NCBI GenBank assembly: GCA_963753685.1
Contig: CAVWDE010000008.1
Coordinates: 1 to 64,000 of the forward strand
Reading direction: 5' to 3'
DNA: 64,000 nucleotides
Source of the DNA: DATAOG01 sp963753685
GTDB lineage: Bacteria > Pseudomonadota > Alphaproteobacteria > Geminicoccales > Geminicoccaceae
Positions 1-7,398 of the stretch are shown here, one piece after another. Made by a program: the position numbers and the translations under genes. How positions within the stretch are numbered: position 1 is the first letter of the stretch; every line of letters starts with the position of its first letter. Under the pieces are notes generated by a model. That model had not been told where the DNA came from. It ran no database searches and worked only from the letters and a program-made list of their open reading frames with translations.

Positions 1-21
1 GCGACGACCACCCAACAGCAA

Positions 22-39
22 CGCGGCGCCAACGCCGCG
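22..39. repeat. small inverted repeat upstream of flgE
   Basis: Seven-base arms (22-28 and 33-39) flank a four-base loop just before the flgE ribosome binding site. It may be the end of an upstream gene's terminator or a 5' leader hairpin. No T-run follows. Seen directly; function unknown. Confidence 0.3.
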
Positions 40-55
40 AGCAGAGGAAACGCCT

Positions 56-1399
56 ATGAGCCTGTTCGGATCCCTGTTCTCTGCGGTCACCGGCCTGAAC
101 GCGCAGAGCCAAGCGATGGCGATGATCTCGGACAACGTCGCCAACGTCAACACGGTGTCCTACAAAGCCGCCGAGGCCCAGTTCTCGACCCTGGTGACGC
201 GCTCGGCTTCGACCGGGGCGTACAGCTCCGGCGGGGCGAAGGCGACCACGTTGTACCGGATCGACCGCCAGGGCCTGATCCAGGCGACCACCTCACCGAC
301 CGACGTGGCGATCGACGGCAACGGCTTCTTCGTCGTCAATGCCCGGCCCGACAGCAGCGGCGAGCAACTCTACACCCGTGCCGGCAGCTTTCAGCAGGAC
401 TCCCTCGGCAACCTGCGCAACAACGCCGGTTTCTATCTGCAGGGTTGGGTGCTCGACGCCAACCAGCAGGTCGTCAACATCAACCAGCTGAGCACGGTCA
501 ACGTGCGCGTGATCAACGGCATCGCCGCCGCGACCAGCAACGTCCAGATCGGCGCCAATCTCGATGCCACCCAGGCGGCCTTCGCCGGCGCCTATACGCC
601 GGGCGACATGGCCGCGTACGACGCCAGCGCAGGGGTCAGCGGCGTCGCGCCGCACCTGGTCCGGGCGGTCCAGGTGTTCGACCCGCTGGGCGGCGCGCAC
701 AACGTCCAGATGGCCTTCCTGAAAGACCCGGCCGCGAACACCTGGAACGTCGAGATCTACGCCGATCCGGCCGAGGTCGAGACCGCCGACCATCCCAATG
801 GCCTGCTCGCGACCGGCACGGTCACCTTCAATGGCGATGGCACCCTGGCGAGCAGCAGCCTGACGCCCAACTACCCCACGGCCACGGCCGGCGCGCCGGT
901 CGGCATCAACTGGCTCGACAGCAGCGGCCCCGACGACAGCTCGATCACCTTCGATCTCGGCACGGTCGGCAGCGCCGCCGGCCTCAGCCAGTTCTCGAGC
1001 GACTTCAACGTCGCCTTCGTCAATCAGAACGGTTCCGCGGTCGGCGAGTTGAACGGCGTGACCGTCGACAACGAAGGCTACGTGGTCGCCACCTTCTCCA
1101 ACGGCGCCACCCAGAGGATCTATCGCCTGCCGGTCGCGACCTTCGCCAACCCGCTGGCGCTCGATCCCCGGACCGGCAATGTCTACGCCCAGACTTCGGG
1201 CTCGGGCGAGTTCAACCTGCGTGAGGCCGGCGCCGGCGGGGCCGGCACGATCGTGCCGTCGTCGCTCGAGGCCGCCAACGTCGATCTGGCCGACGAGTTC
1301 ACCAAAATGATTGTAACACAGCGCGCCTATTCAGCCAATGCGCGCGTGATCACAACGGCTGATCAAATGCTCGACGAGCTCGTCCACATCAGCAGGTAA
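56..1399 (+). CDS. flgE: Flagellar hook protein FlgE
   Basis: Structural subunit of the extracellular hook joining rod and filament, exported by the flagellar type III system. The 447-residue protein starts with the rod/hook-family N-terminus (MSLFGSLFSAVTGLNAQS, then DNVANVNTVSYKA), which forms the D0 helix with the flg_bb_rod signature. It ends with the matching C-terminal helix (SSLEAANVDLADEFTKMIV, then QRAYSANARVITTADQML). The centre is the variable surface domain, rich in Thr, Ala and Gly. A purine-rich AGAGGAAA lies about 6 bases before the ATG. Hook proteins of this size are normal. The minus-strand ORF inside it is a shadow. It leads the flagellar cluster, with sciP following after 140 bp. 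Confidence 0.95.
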   Translation: MSLFGSLFSAVTGLNAQSQAMAMISDNVANVNTVSYKAAEAQFSTLVTRSASTGAYSSGGAKATTLYRIDRQGLIQATTSPTDVAIDGNGFFVVNARPDSSGEQLYTRAGSFQQDSLGNLRNNAGFYLQGWVLDANQQVVNINQLSTVNVRVINGIAAATSNVQIGANLDATQAAFAGAYTPGDMAAYDASAGVSGVAPHLVRAVQVFDPLGGAHNVQMAFLKDPAANTWNVEIYADPAEVETADHPNGLLATGTVTFNGDGTLASSSLTPNYPTATAGAPVGINWLDSSGPDDSSITFDLGTVGSAAGLSQFSSDFNVAFVNQNGSAVGELNGVTVDNEGYVVATFSNGATQRIYRLPVATFANPLALDPRTGNVYAQTSGSGEFNLREAGAGGAGTIVPSSLEAANVDLADEFTKMIVTQRAYSANARVITTADQMLDELVHISR

Positions 1400-1426
1400 T
1401 CGCTGACCACGAAGTATTGCCAAATC

Positions 1427-1455
1427 GTTCGTGGCTTTATTTTCAGTCCACGAAC
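1427..1455 (+). terminator. candidate hairpin after flgE
   Basis: Perfect 8-base arms (GTTCGTGG at 1427-1434, CCACGAAC at 1448-1455) enclose a T-rich 13-base loop, starting 28 bp after the flgE stop. Only a short AT-rich stretch follows, so termination is uncertain. The position between flgE and sciP makes a transcript boundary plausible. Confidence 0.35.
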
Positions 1456-1481
1456 TATTTACTATCCGGTTTAGTGGTTTA

Positions 1482-1496
1482 TTAAAAGCCGGTTCC
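1482..1496 (+). promoter_or_regulatory. weak CtrA-like box upstream of sciP
   Basis: TTAA (1482-1485), seven bases, then TTCC (1493-1496): six of eight positions of the CtrA consensus TTAA-N7-TTAA. It ends 44 bp before the sciP ATG. SciP works in the CtrA circuit in Caulobacter, so control by CtrA would make sense, but a match this loose can arise by chance. Confidence 0.3.
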
Positions 1497-1539
1497 GATA
1501 CTGCGAACACTGCCCCGCGAGGCAGGTGGAGAAACGCCG

Positions 1540-1824
1540 ATGTCGGATGTCAATATTCAAAGGACCGGTCAGAAGCCGAAGAGCATCGTCGGTCCGGATG
1601 GCAAGACCTTGACCCTGAGCGACCTGCCGCCGCCCAATACGCAGCGTTGGGTCGCCCGCCGCAAGGCCGAGGTGGTGGCCGCAGTCCGGGCCGGACTGTT
1701 GTCGTTGGAGGATGCGTGTCGCCGCTATAGCCTGTCGACCGAGGAGTTCCTGGGTTGGGAGGCGGCGATCGACAAGCACGGGCTGGGCGGTCTGCGGGTG
1801 ACCCGAATTCAGGACTTTCGTTGA
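1540..1824 (+). CDS. sciP: CtrA inhibitor SciP (DUF1153 family)
   Basis: Small helix-turn-helix-like protein. In Caulobacter, SciP binds CtrA and blocks its transcriptional activation during the cell cycle. The 94-residue length and the family core are clear: VGPDGKTLTLSDLPPP, RWVARRKAEVVAAVRAGLL, then the second helical part (CRRYSLSTEEFLGWEAAID) and the basic tail GLGGLRVTRIQDFR. The start is the only ATG before the conserved core. It sits alone between flgE and fliF with its own flanking spacers, so it is probably transcribed separately. Placement inside a flagellar cluster fits CtrA control of motility. Identification by family is firm; the cell-cycle role here is inferred. Confidence 0.9.
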   Translation: MSDVNIQRTGQKPKSIVGPDGKTLTLSDLPPPNTQRWVARRKAEVVAAVRAGLLSLEDACRRYSLSTEEFLGWEAAIDKHGLGGLRVTRIQDFR

Positions 1825-1832
1825 CGTGACAC

Positions 1833-1877
1833 CGCGGGCGCCCGGCCGCGCCGGCGGACCCGCCGCCGGCGCCCGCG
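1833..1877 (+). terminator. strong GC hairpin after sciP
   Basis: Perfect 10-base GC arms (1833-1842 and 1868-1877) lie 9 bp after the sciP stop. The interior can also fold. No U-tract follows (GATCGGTAAAAAGG). It probably marks the end of the sciP transcript or an mRNA-stabilising structure. Confidence 0.45.
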
Positions 1878-1928
1878 ATCGGTAAAAAGGTCCGACAGGC
1901 CGCGGTCGGTAGGCAGGAGTTGCCTGGC

Positions 1929-1943
1929 TTAACCTGTTCTTCA
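1929..1943 (+). promoter_or_regulatory. CtrA-like box upstream of fliF
   Basis: TTAA (1929-1932), seven bases (CCTGTTC), then TTCA (1940-1943): seven of eight consensus positions, ending 62 bp before the fliF ATG. CtrA is known to control early flagellar operons such as fliF in other alphaproteobacteria. I looked for a sigma-54 GG-N10-GC element here and did not find one. Confidence 0.45.
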
Positions 1944-2005
1944 ATGCGGACTGCCTAGGAATCCGGCTCGACCCTGGGGCATCACGCCCCCTCACCGGCG
2001 AGCCG

Positions 2006-3709
2006 ATGGACCAACCGCTCAGCCCGCTTCCGGCGCGCGGCGATCACGCCACCGCCGACCGCGATCCGCCCCCGCTCGGCGCGCGGCTGGCGGACATGCT
2101 GCGCCGTCTCGGCATCGGGCGGCTCCTGGTCCTGAGCGCGACCGGCCTCGCGCTGCTCGCCGGCTTCGGCTACCTGCTACTCGGCGCGATCGAGCCCCCC
2201 TACACCCTGCTCTACGGCGGCCTCGAGCTGGACGACAGCGCCCAGATCGTGAGCCGGCTCGAGGCGATGGGCGTGCCGTACCGGCTGCGTGGCGACGGCG
2301 ACGCCATCCTGGTGCCGGCCGATCAGACGCTTCGCCTGCGCATGACCCTGGCCGAGGAGAACCTGCCCCGCGGCGGCACGGTCGGCGACGAGATCTTCGA
2401 CACCGGCAGCGCGCTCGGCACCACCGACTTCCTGGCCAACATCAACCTGCGCCGGGCCCTGGAGGGCGAGCTCGCGCGCACCATCGGAGCGCTCGCCGAC
2501 GTGCGCTCGGCGCGGGTCCACCTGGTGATGCCCCGGCACGAGCTGTTCCAGCGCGATCAGATCCAATCGAGCGCGTCGATCACGCTTCGCATGCAGGGCG
2601 GTCGCCGCCTCAACCGCCGGCAGGTGCAGGCGATCCAGCATCTGGTCGCGGCGGCGGTGCCGGGCCTGGTGCCGGAACGGACCACCGTGGTCGACGACCA
2701 GGGGACGCTGCTGGCCCGCGGCGGCGACGGCGCGGCGGACAACGCCCTGCCCTCGCAGGCGGAGGACTTCCGCGAGGCCTACGAGGCGCGCCTCAAGCAG
2801 ACCATCGAGCAGCTGCTCGAGCGCTCGCTCGGCCCCGGGCGGGTGCAGGCCGAGGTCAGCGCCGACCTCGATTTCGACCAGGTGACGCTGACCGAGGAGA
2901 CCTATGATCCGGACGGTAAGGTGGTCCGCAGCACCCAGACGGTCGAGGAAACCAAGCAGAGCTCGGCGCGCGACGACAACACCTCGGTCTCGGTCGGCAA
3001 CAATCTGCCCAACACTGCCGCCAACACCCCGGCCGCGGGCCGCACCAGCAACGACAAGACGTCCCGGACCGACGAGACGGTCAATTACGAGATCTCGCAC
3101 AAGGTCAGCAATCACACCCAGGCCGGCGGCCGGGTGCGGCGCCTGTCGGTGGCCGTTCTGGTCGACGGCAAGACCACCCCGAACGCGGCCGGTGAGCTGG
3201 TCTATACGCCGCGCGACGCCGCCGAGCTGACCCAGATCGAAAGCCTGGTGCGCTCGGCGATCGGCTTCGACGCCACGCGCGGCGACGTGGTCGAGGTCAA
3301 GAACATGCCATTCAACCTGCCGCCCACCGAGGCCGAGCCGAGCGCGCCGCTGCTGACCGAGGCCGATCTGATGCGCTTGGCCGAGCTGGGCGCACTCGCT
3401 CTGGTGGCGCTGATGCTGATCCTGCTCGTGGTGCGCCCGGCGCTGCGGCGCCTGGCACCGCCGCCGGCGCGCGCTGCCTTGGCCGGCGCCGGCGCGGCCG
3501 GCGCGCTGCCGGCCGGTGACCAGGCCCGCGCCCTGGCGGCACCGGGATCGGCGCTGACCGGCGCGCCCGAAGGCGACGACGAGGGCGGCGTCCAGGTGGA
3601 TCCCCAGACCGAGGCGCGCGCCGAGCTGATCAAGCAGGCCCGCCAGGTGATCGACGACGCGCCCGACCGGGCGGTCGCGATCATCCGCTCATGGCTGTAC
3701 GAGACCTAG
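2006..3709 (+). CDS. fliF: Flagellar MS-ring protein FliF
   Basis: Inner-membrane ring protein that nucleates the basal body and anchors the FliG rotor. The 567-residue protein has a first membrane segment near residues 37-57 and a second near 452-472. Between them is the large periplasmic domain with YscJ/FliF features (PYTLLYGGLELDDSAQI, RRALEGELARTIGALADV) and a Ser/Thr/Asn-rich linker near 330-360. The cytoplasmic tail ends in an amphipathic, acidic segment that in the family binds FliG. Length is typical. It leads a tight run: fliG begins 9 bp after its stop. A CtrA-like box lies upstream. Confidence 0.95.
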   Translation: MDQPLSPLPARGDHATADRDPPPLGARLADMLRRLGIGRLLVLSATGLALLAGFGYLLLGAIEPPYTLLYGGLELDDSAQIVSRLEAMGVPYRLRGDGDAILVPADQTLRLRMTLAEENLPRGGTVGDEIFDTGSALGTTDFLANINLRRALEGELARTIGALADVRSARVHLVMPRHELFQRDQIQSSASITLRMQGGRRLNRRQVQAIQHLVAAAVPGLVPERTTVVDDQGTLLARGGDGAADNALPSQAEDFREAYEARLKQTIEQLLERSLGPGRVQAEVSADLDFDQVTLTEETYDPDGKVVRSTQTVEETKQSSARDDNTSVSVGNNLPNTAANTPAAGRTSNDKTSRTDETVNYEISHKVSNHTQAGGRVRRLSVAVLVDGKTTPNAAGELVYTPRDAAELTQIESLVRSAIGFDATRGDVVEVKNMPFNLPPTEAEPSAPLLTEADLMRLAELGALALVALMLILLVVRPALRRLAPPPARAALAGAGAAGALPAGDQARALAAPGSALTGAPEGDDEGGVQVDPQTEARAELIKQARQVIDDAPDRAVAIIRSWLYET

Positions 3710-3718
3710 GAGCCCGGC

Positions 3719-4729
3719 ATGCCCGAGCCTGTGGCCAAGCCGCTCAGCGGCACCGAGAAAGCCGCCATGTTCCTGCTCGCCAGCGGCGAGGAACATGCGA
3801 GCAAGCTGTTCGCCAAGCTCGAGATGGAGGAGATCAAGGAGATCACCCAGGCGATGTCGCGCCTCGGCGTCGTGCCGAGCAACGTGGTCGACGGCCTGGT
3901 CCGCGATTTCATCGAGCGCCTCGGCAGTGCCAGCGGCCTGATCGGCAGCTTCGACACCGCCGAGCGCCTGCTCGGTCAGGTCCTCGACCCGACCAAGGTG
4001 ACCGCGATCATGGACGACGTCCGCGGTCCCGCCGGGCGGACCGTCTGGGACAAGCTCGGCAACGTCGACGAGAGCGTGCTCGCCGCCTACCTCAAGAACG
4101 AGTACCCGCAGACCATCGCGGTCGTCTTGTCCAAGATCCGCTCGGAGCACGCCGCCCGGGTGCTCGCCAGCCTGCCCCAGGACGCCGCGATCGAAACCGT
4201 GCTGCGTATGCTGCGCATGGAGCTGATCCAGAAGGACATCCTTAACGACGTTGAGGAGACCTTGCGGGCGGAGTTCATGTCCAATCTTGGGCGTACCCAG
4301 CGACGGGACAATCACGAGATCATGGCCGAGATCTTCAACTCGCTCGACCGCTCGACCGAGACCCGGTTCCTGGAGCTGCTCGAGGAGCGCAACAAGGAGT
4401 CGGCCGACCGGATCCGCGCGCTGATGTTTACGTTCGAGGATCTGGCCAAGCTCGACGGCGCGGGCATCCAGACCCTCCTGCGCGGCGTCGACAGCGGCAA
4501 GGTCAGCCTGGCCCTGAAGGGCGCCAGCGAGAAGCTGCGCGAGCTGTTCTTCTCCAACATGTCGGAGCGGGCCGCCAAGATCATGCGCGACGACATGGAG
4601 AGCCTGGGGCCGGTGCGTCTGCGCGACGTCGAGGAGGCCCAGCTTCTGCTCGTCCACAAAGCCAAGGATCTGGCGGCCGCCGGCGAGATCTTCCTCGCCG
4701 ACGGCAAGGACGACGAGATGGTGGCCTGA
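3719..4729 (+). CDS. fliG: Flagellar motor switch protein FliG
   Basis: Rotor/switch subunit linking the FliF ring to FliM/FliN and contacting the stator. The 336-residue protein carries the three FliG domains. The N-terminal part (LSGTEKAAMFLLASGEEHA) binds FliF. The middle domain has the EHPQ-type motif in the variant form EYPQTIAVVLSKI. The C-terminal domain contains the charged helix (RVRL-like segment GPVRLRDVEEAQLLLV) that faces the stator. The ATG follows GGAG and lies 9 bp after fliF; fliH begins 3 bp after its stop, so fliFGH are probably translated together. Confidence 0.95.
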   Translation: MPEPVAKPLSGTEKAAMFLLASGEEHASKLFAKLEMEEIKEITQAMSRLGVVPSNVVDGLVRDFIERLGSASGLIGSFDTAERLLGQVLDPTKVTAIMDDVRGPAGRTVWDKLGNVDESVLAAYLKNEYPQTIAVVLSKIRSEHAARVLASLPQDAAIETVLRMLRMELIQKDILNDVEETLRAEFMSNLGRTQRRDNHEIMAEIFNSLDRSTETRFLELLEERNKESADRIRALMFTFEDLAKLDGAGIQTLLRGVDSGKVSLALKGASEKLRELFFSNMSERAAKIMRDDMESLGPVRLRDVEEAQLLLVHKAKDLAAAGEIFLADGKDDEMVA

Positions 4730-4732
4730 GCC

Positions 4733-5605
4733 ATGCCGACCCGCTTCCCGTTCGACGTGCGGTTCGACGACGGCGTCAGCCCGATCGTCGGCAGCGCGCC
4801 TCGGCGGCCTGGCCCGAGCCAGGGCAAGCCGGCCGTCCGGTTCCGCTATCCGCCGCTGGAAGACCAGTCCGAGCCCGGCTCGCCGTCGCTGCCAGCGCCA
4901 GCCCCCGCGCCGGCGCCGCCGCCCGAGCCAACCTTCAGCGCCGAGGAGCTTGCCGGCGCCGTCGCGGCGGGGCGCGAGGAAGCGGCCGCCGAGACCGAGG
5001 CCCGGGTCCGCGCCGAGATGCTCGCCAGTCACGAGCACCGGCAGACCGAGGCGCTGGCGGCGATCGCCGAGGGTCTGGCCGCCAGCCAGGCCGCTCTCGA
5101 CCGGATGCTCTCGGCCCGCGCCGGCGCCAGCCGCGATCTGGCGCTGGCGGTCGCCCGGGCGCTGGTCGCCAAGGCGCTGGCGCGTCAGCCGCTGGCGGAC
5201 ATCGAGGCGATGTTCCGCGAGGTCGTGGTCCGGCTCGAGGGCCTGCCCTGGCTCGAGCTGCGCCTGGCGCCCGACCTCGTGCCGGCCGGTCAGGCGTCGC
5301 TCGCCCAGGCGGTCGAGGAGGCCGACTACCGGGGCGAGATCCGGGTCATCCCGGATGCCAGGCTCGGTCCCGGCGATGCCCGCTTGATCTGGCAGGATGG
5401 CTCGGCCGAACGCGATCTCGCCCGGCTCGAGGCCGAGGTCACCGCCCTGGTCGAGACCTGGCTGCCGGCGGCTTGCCTGGCTCCCGGTGACGACCTTGGT
5501 GGTCGTCACGGGGCGCCAGGCGCGGTGCCCGCGGCGCCCGCGCCCGCCGAGGCCTCACCGCCATCGGCCGACCTCGACGATGCACGCACAGATGGGTTCG
5601 AATGA
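4733..5605 (+). CDS. fliH: Flagellar export/assembly protein FliH-like
   Basis: FliH-type regulator of the export ATPase FliI. The 290-residue protein has a Pro/Ala-rich N-terminus with a run of AP repeats near residues 50-62, a long Ala/Glu-rich helical segment (about 68-135) and a C-terminal domain that includes the pattern YRGEIRVIPDARLGPGDARL, typical of FliH/YscL. Position between fliG and fliN supports the call, because sequence similarity in FliH is low outside these patterns. The extreme C-terminus (PAAPAPAEASPP) is low complexity. Its TGA overlaps the fliN ATG (ATGA). Confidence 0.8.
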   Translation: MPTRFPFDVRFDDGVSPIVGSAPRRPGPSQGKPAVRFRYPPLEDQSEPGSPSLPAPAPAPAPPPEPTFSAEELAGAVAAGREEAAAETEARVRAEMLASHEHRQTEALAAIAEGLAASQAALDRMLSARAGASRDLALAVARALVAKALARQPLADIEAMFREVVVRLEGLPWLELRLAPDLVPAGQASLAQAVEEADYRGEIRVIPDARLGPGDARLIWQDGSAERDLARLEAEVTALVETWLPAACLAPGDDLGGRHGAPGAVPAAPAPAEASPPSADLDDARTDGFE

Positions 5606-5971
5606 TGGCTGACGAGACCAACAAGCTCGATCTCGACGAGCTGGACGAGGGCGCGACACCGCCGGACGCCGGACGCGCCGGCTGACGCGGCGCCCGAAAC
5701 GCCGCCCCGGCCCCCGGGCGCGGGCAAGAGCGACGATCTCGGCGCGGTCTACGACATCCCGGTGCAGCTGTCGGCGGTGCTCGGCAAGACCACCATGCCG
5801 GTCAGCCAGCTGCTCAGGCTCGGCCGCGGCGCCGTGGTCGAGCTCGACCGCAAGGTCGGCGAGCCGATCGACATCCTGGTCAACAATCGTCTGGTCGCGC
5901 GCGGCGAGGTCGTGATCCTGGACGACCGGCTCGGCGTGACCATGACCGAGATCATCAAGACCGAGACGTGA
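5602..5971 (+). pseudogene. fliN: fliN, flagellar motor switch protein, frame broken by a 7-bp tandem duplication
   Basis: FliN forms the C-ring with FliM and controls rotation and export. Translation from the ATG at 5602 gives an acidic lead (ADETNKLDLDELDEGATPPD) and hits TGA after about 28 codons. The conserved SpoA domain lies one frame over: DIPVQLSAVLGKTTMPVSQL, then LRLGRGAVVELDRKVGEPI and ending MTEIIKTET. The break coincides with two adjacent copies of CCGGACG (5662-5668 and 5669-5675). Removing one copy rejoins the frames without loss and gives a normal 120-residue FliN. A GTG at 5762 could still start the SpoA domain alone. Real lesion, reversible slippage or assembly error are all possible. 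The ATG overlaps the fliH stop. Confidence 0.85.
5661..5675 (+). repeat. 7-bp tandem duplication in fliN
   Basis: GCCGGAC is repeated directly (5661-5667, 5668-5674) and followed by G. The extra copy shifts the reading frame by one base and creates the early TGA in fliN. Confidence 0.9.
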
Positions 5972-6032
5972 TGCTCGAGCAACCCACCAGCCCGGTATCA
6001 AACCGCCGCTGGCCAGCCTGGGAACAGCCGTC

Positions 6033-7376
6033 ATGCGGGTGCTGATCGTCGGCGGCCACAACGACGAGATCGCGACCGCCATCGGCATGGCGGTGGAGCG
6101 TGGTGCCACGCTGCGCCACGTGACCTCGCCCGCAGCCGGGCTGGAGGAGCTGCGCGCCGGGCGGGGTGCCGATCTGATCCTGATCGACGTCGTCGCCGAC
6201 ATCGGCGCGCTGATCCAGGCGCTGACCGCGGAGCGGATCTACGTGCCGGTGGTCGCCTACGGGGTGCGCACCGACGCCCGCGCCGCGGTCGCCGCGGTCC
6301 GGGCCGGCGCCCGGGAGTTCCTGCCGCTGCCGCCCGACCCGGAGCTGATCGCCGCGATCCTGGCGGCGGTCGGCGACGATCGCCGCGAGCTGGTGTTCGA
6401 AGATCAGGCGATGCACGAGCTGCTTGGTCTCGCGCGCCAGATCGCGCCGTCCGAGGCGAGCGTCCTGATCACCGGCGAGAGCGGCACCGGCAAGGAGATG
6501 CTAGCCCGCTACGTCCACGGCCACAGCCGCCGGGCGGAGCGCGCCTTCGTCTCGGTGAACTGCGCCGCGATCCCTGAGAACCTGCTGGAATCCGAGCTGT
6601 TCGGCCATGAGAAGGGCGCCTTCACCGGCGCCACCGCGCGCCGGATCGGCAAGTTCGAGGAGGCGAGCGGCGGGACCCTGCTGCTCGACGAGGTCAGCGA
6701 GATGGACCCGCGCCTGCAGGCCAAGCTCCTGCGTGCGGTCCAGGAGCGCGAGATCGACCGGGTCGGCGGCGGCCGGCCGATCAAGGTCGACCTCCGCCTG
6801 ATCGCGACCAGCAACCGGGACCTCGAGGCCGAGGTCGCCGCCGGCCGGTTCCGCGAGGATCTGTTGTTCCGGCTGAACGTGGTCAACCTGCACCTGCCGC
6901 CGCTGCGCGAGCGCCTGGATGACCTCGCGCCGCTCGGCGCGCACTTCGCGCGCAAATACGCCCACGCCAACGGCGTGCCGGCGCGGCCGCTGAGCGAGCT
7001 GGCGGTCGCGCGCCTGCGCCAGCATCCCTGGCGGGGCAACGTCCGTGAGCTCGAGAACTGCATCCATCGCGCCGTGCTGCTGGCGAGCGGCGATGTGATC
7101 GGCCCCGAGGCGGTCCTGCTCCAGGCCGGCCCGCCCGGACGGGGGCGGGAGCCGGCCGGCGCGCTGGCACTGGTCGGGCGGACCGTGGCCGCGGTCGAGC
7201 GCGACCTGATCCTCGAGACCCTGCAGCACACGCTCGGCAACCGGACCCACGCCGCGACCATCCTCGGCATCTCGATCCGCACGCTGCGCAACAAGCTTCG
7301 CCAGTACGGCGGCGAGGGGCTGCCGATCCCGCCGCCCGCCGGCGGCTTCGGCGACCCGGCCGCCGACCGGGCCTGA
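6033..7376 (+). CDS. flbD: Sigma-54-dependent flagellar regulator FlbD
   Basis: Bacterial enhancer-binding protein that activates, and in Caulobacter also represses, sigma-54 flagellar promoters. The 447-residue protein has a receiver-like N-domain (1-120, LILIDVVADI), then an AAA+ domain. The AAA+ domain has Walker A GESGTGKE, the sigma-54 contact loop GAFTGA, Walker B GGTLLLDEVSEMD and the R-finger region. A Fis-type helix-turn-helix follows near 395-425 (HAATILGISIRTLRNKLRQY). All catalytic elements are intact. Its place between fliN and flhA is characteristic of alphaproteobacterial flagellar clusters. It starts 61 bp after fliN; flhA follows after 22 bp. Confidence 0.92.
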   Translation: MRVLIVGGHNDEIATAIGMAVERGATLRHVTSPAAGLEELRAGRGADLILIDVVADIGALIQALTAERIYVPVVAYGVRTDARAAVAAVRAGAREFLPLPPDPELIAAILAAVGDDRRELVFEDQAMHELLGLARQIAPSEASVLITGESGTGKEMLARYVHGHSRRAERAFVSVNCAAIPENLLESELFGHEKGAFTGATARRIGKFEEASGGTLLLDEVSEMDPRLQAKLLRAVQEREIDRVGGGRPIKVDLRLIATSNRDLEAEVAAGRFREDLLFRLNVVNLHLPPLRERLDDLAPLGAHFARKYAHANGVPARPLSELAVARLRQHPWRGNVRELENCIHRAVLLASGDVIGPEAVLLQAGPPGRGREPAGALALVGRTVAAVERDLILETLQHTLGNRTHAATILGISIRTLRNKLRQYGGEGLPIPPPAGGFGDPAADRA

Positions 7377-7398
7377 GGCCAGGGGCCCAGGCCGGCGG

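Noticed and set aside
1880..2005. sigma-54 promoter before fliF
   Set aside because: GG and GC elements exist but never at 10-base spacing; the CtrA-like box is the better candidate.
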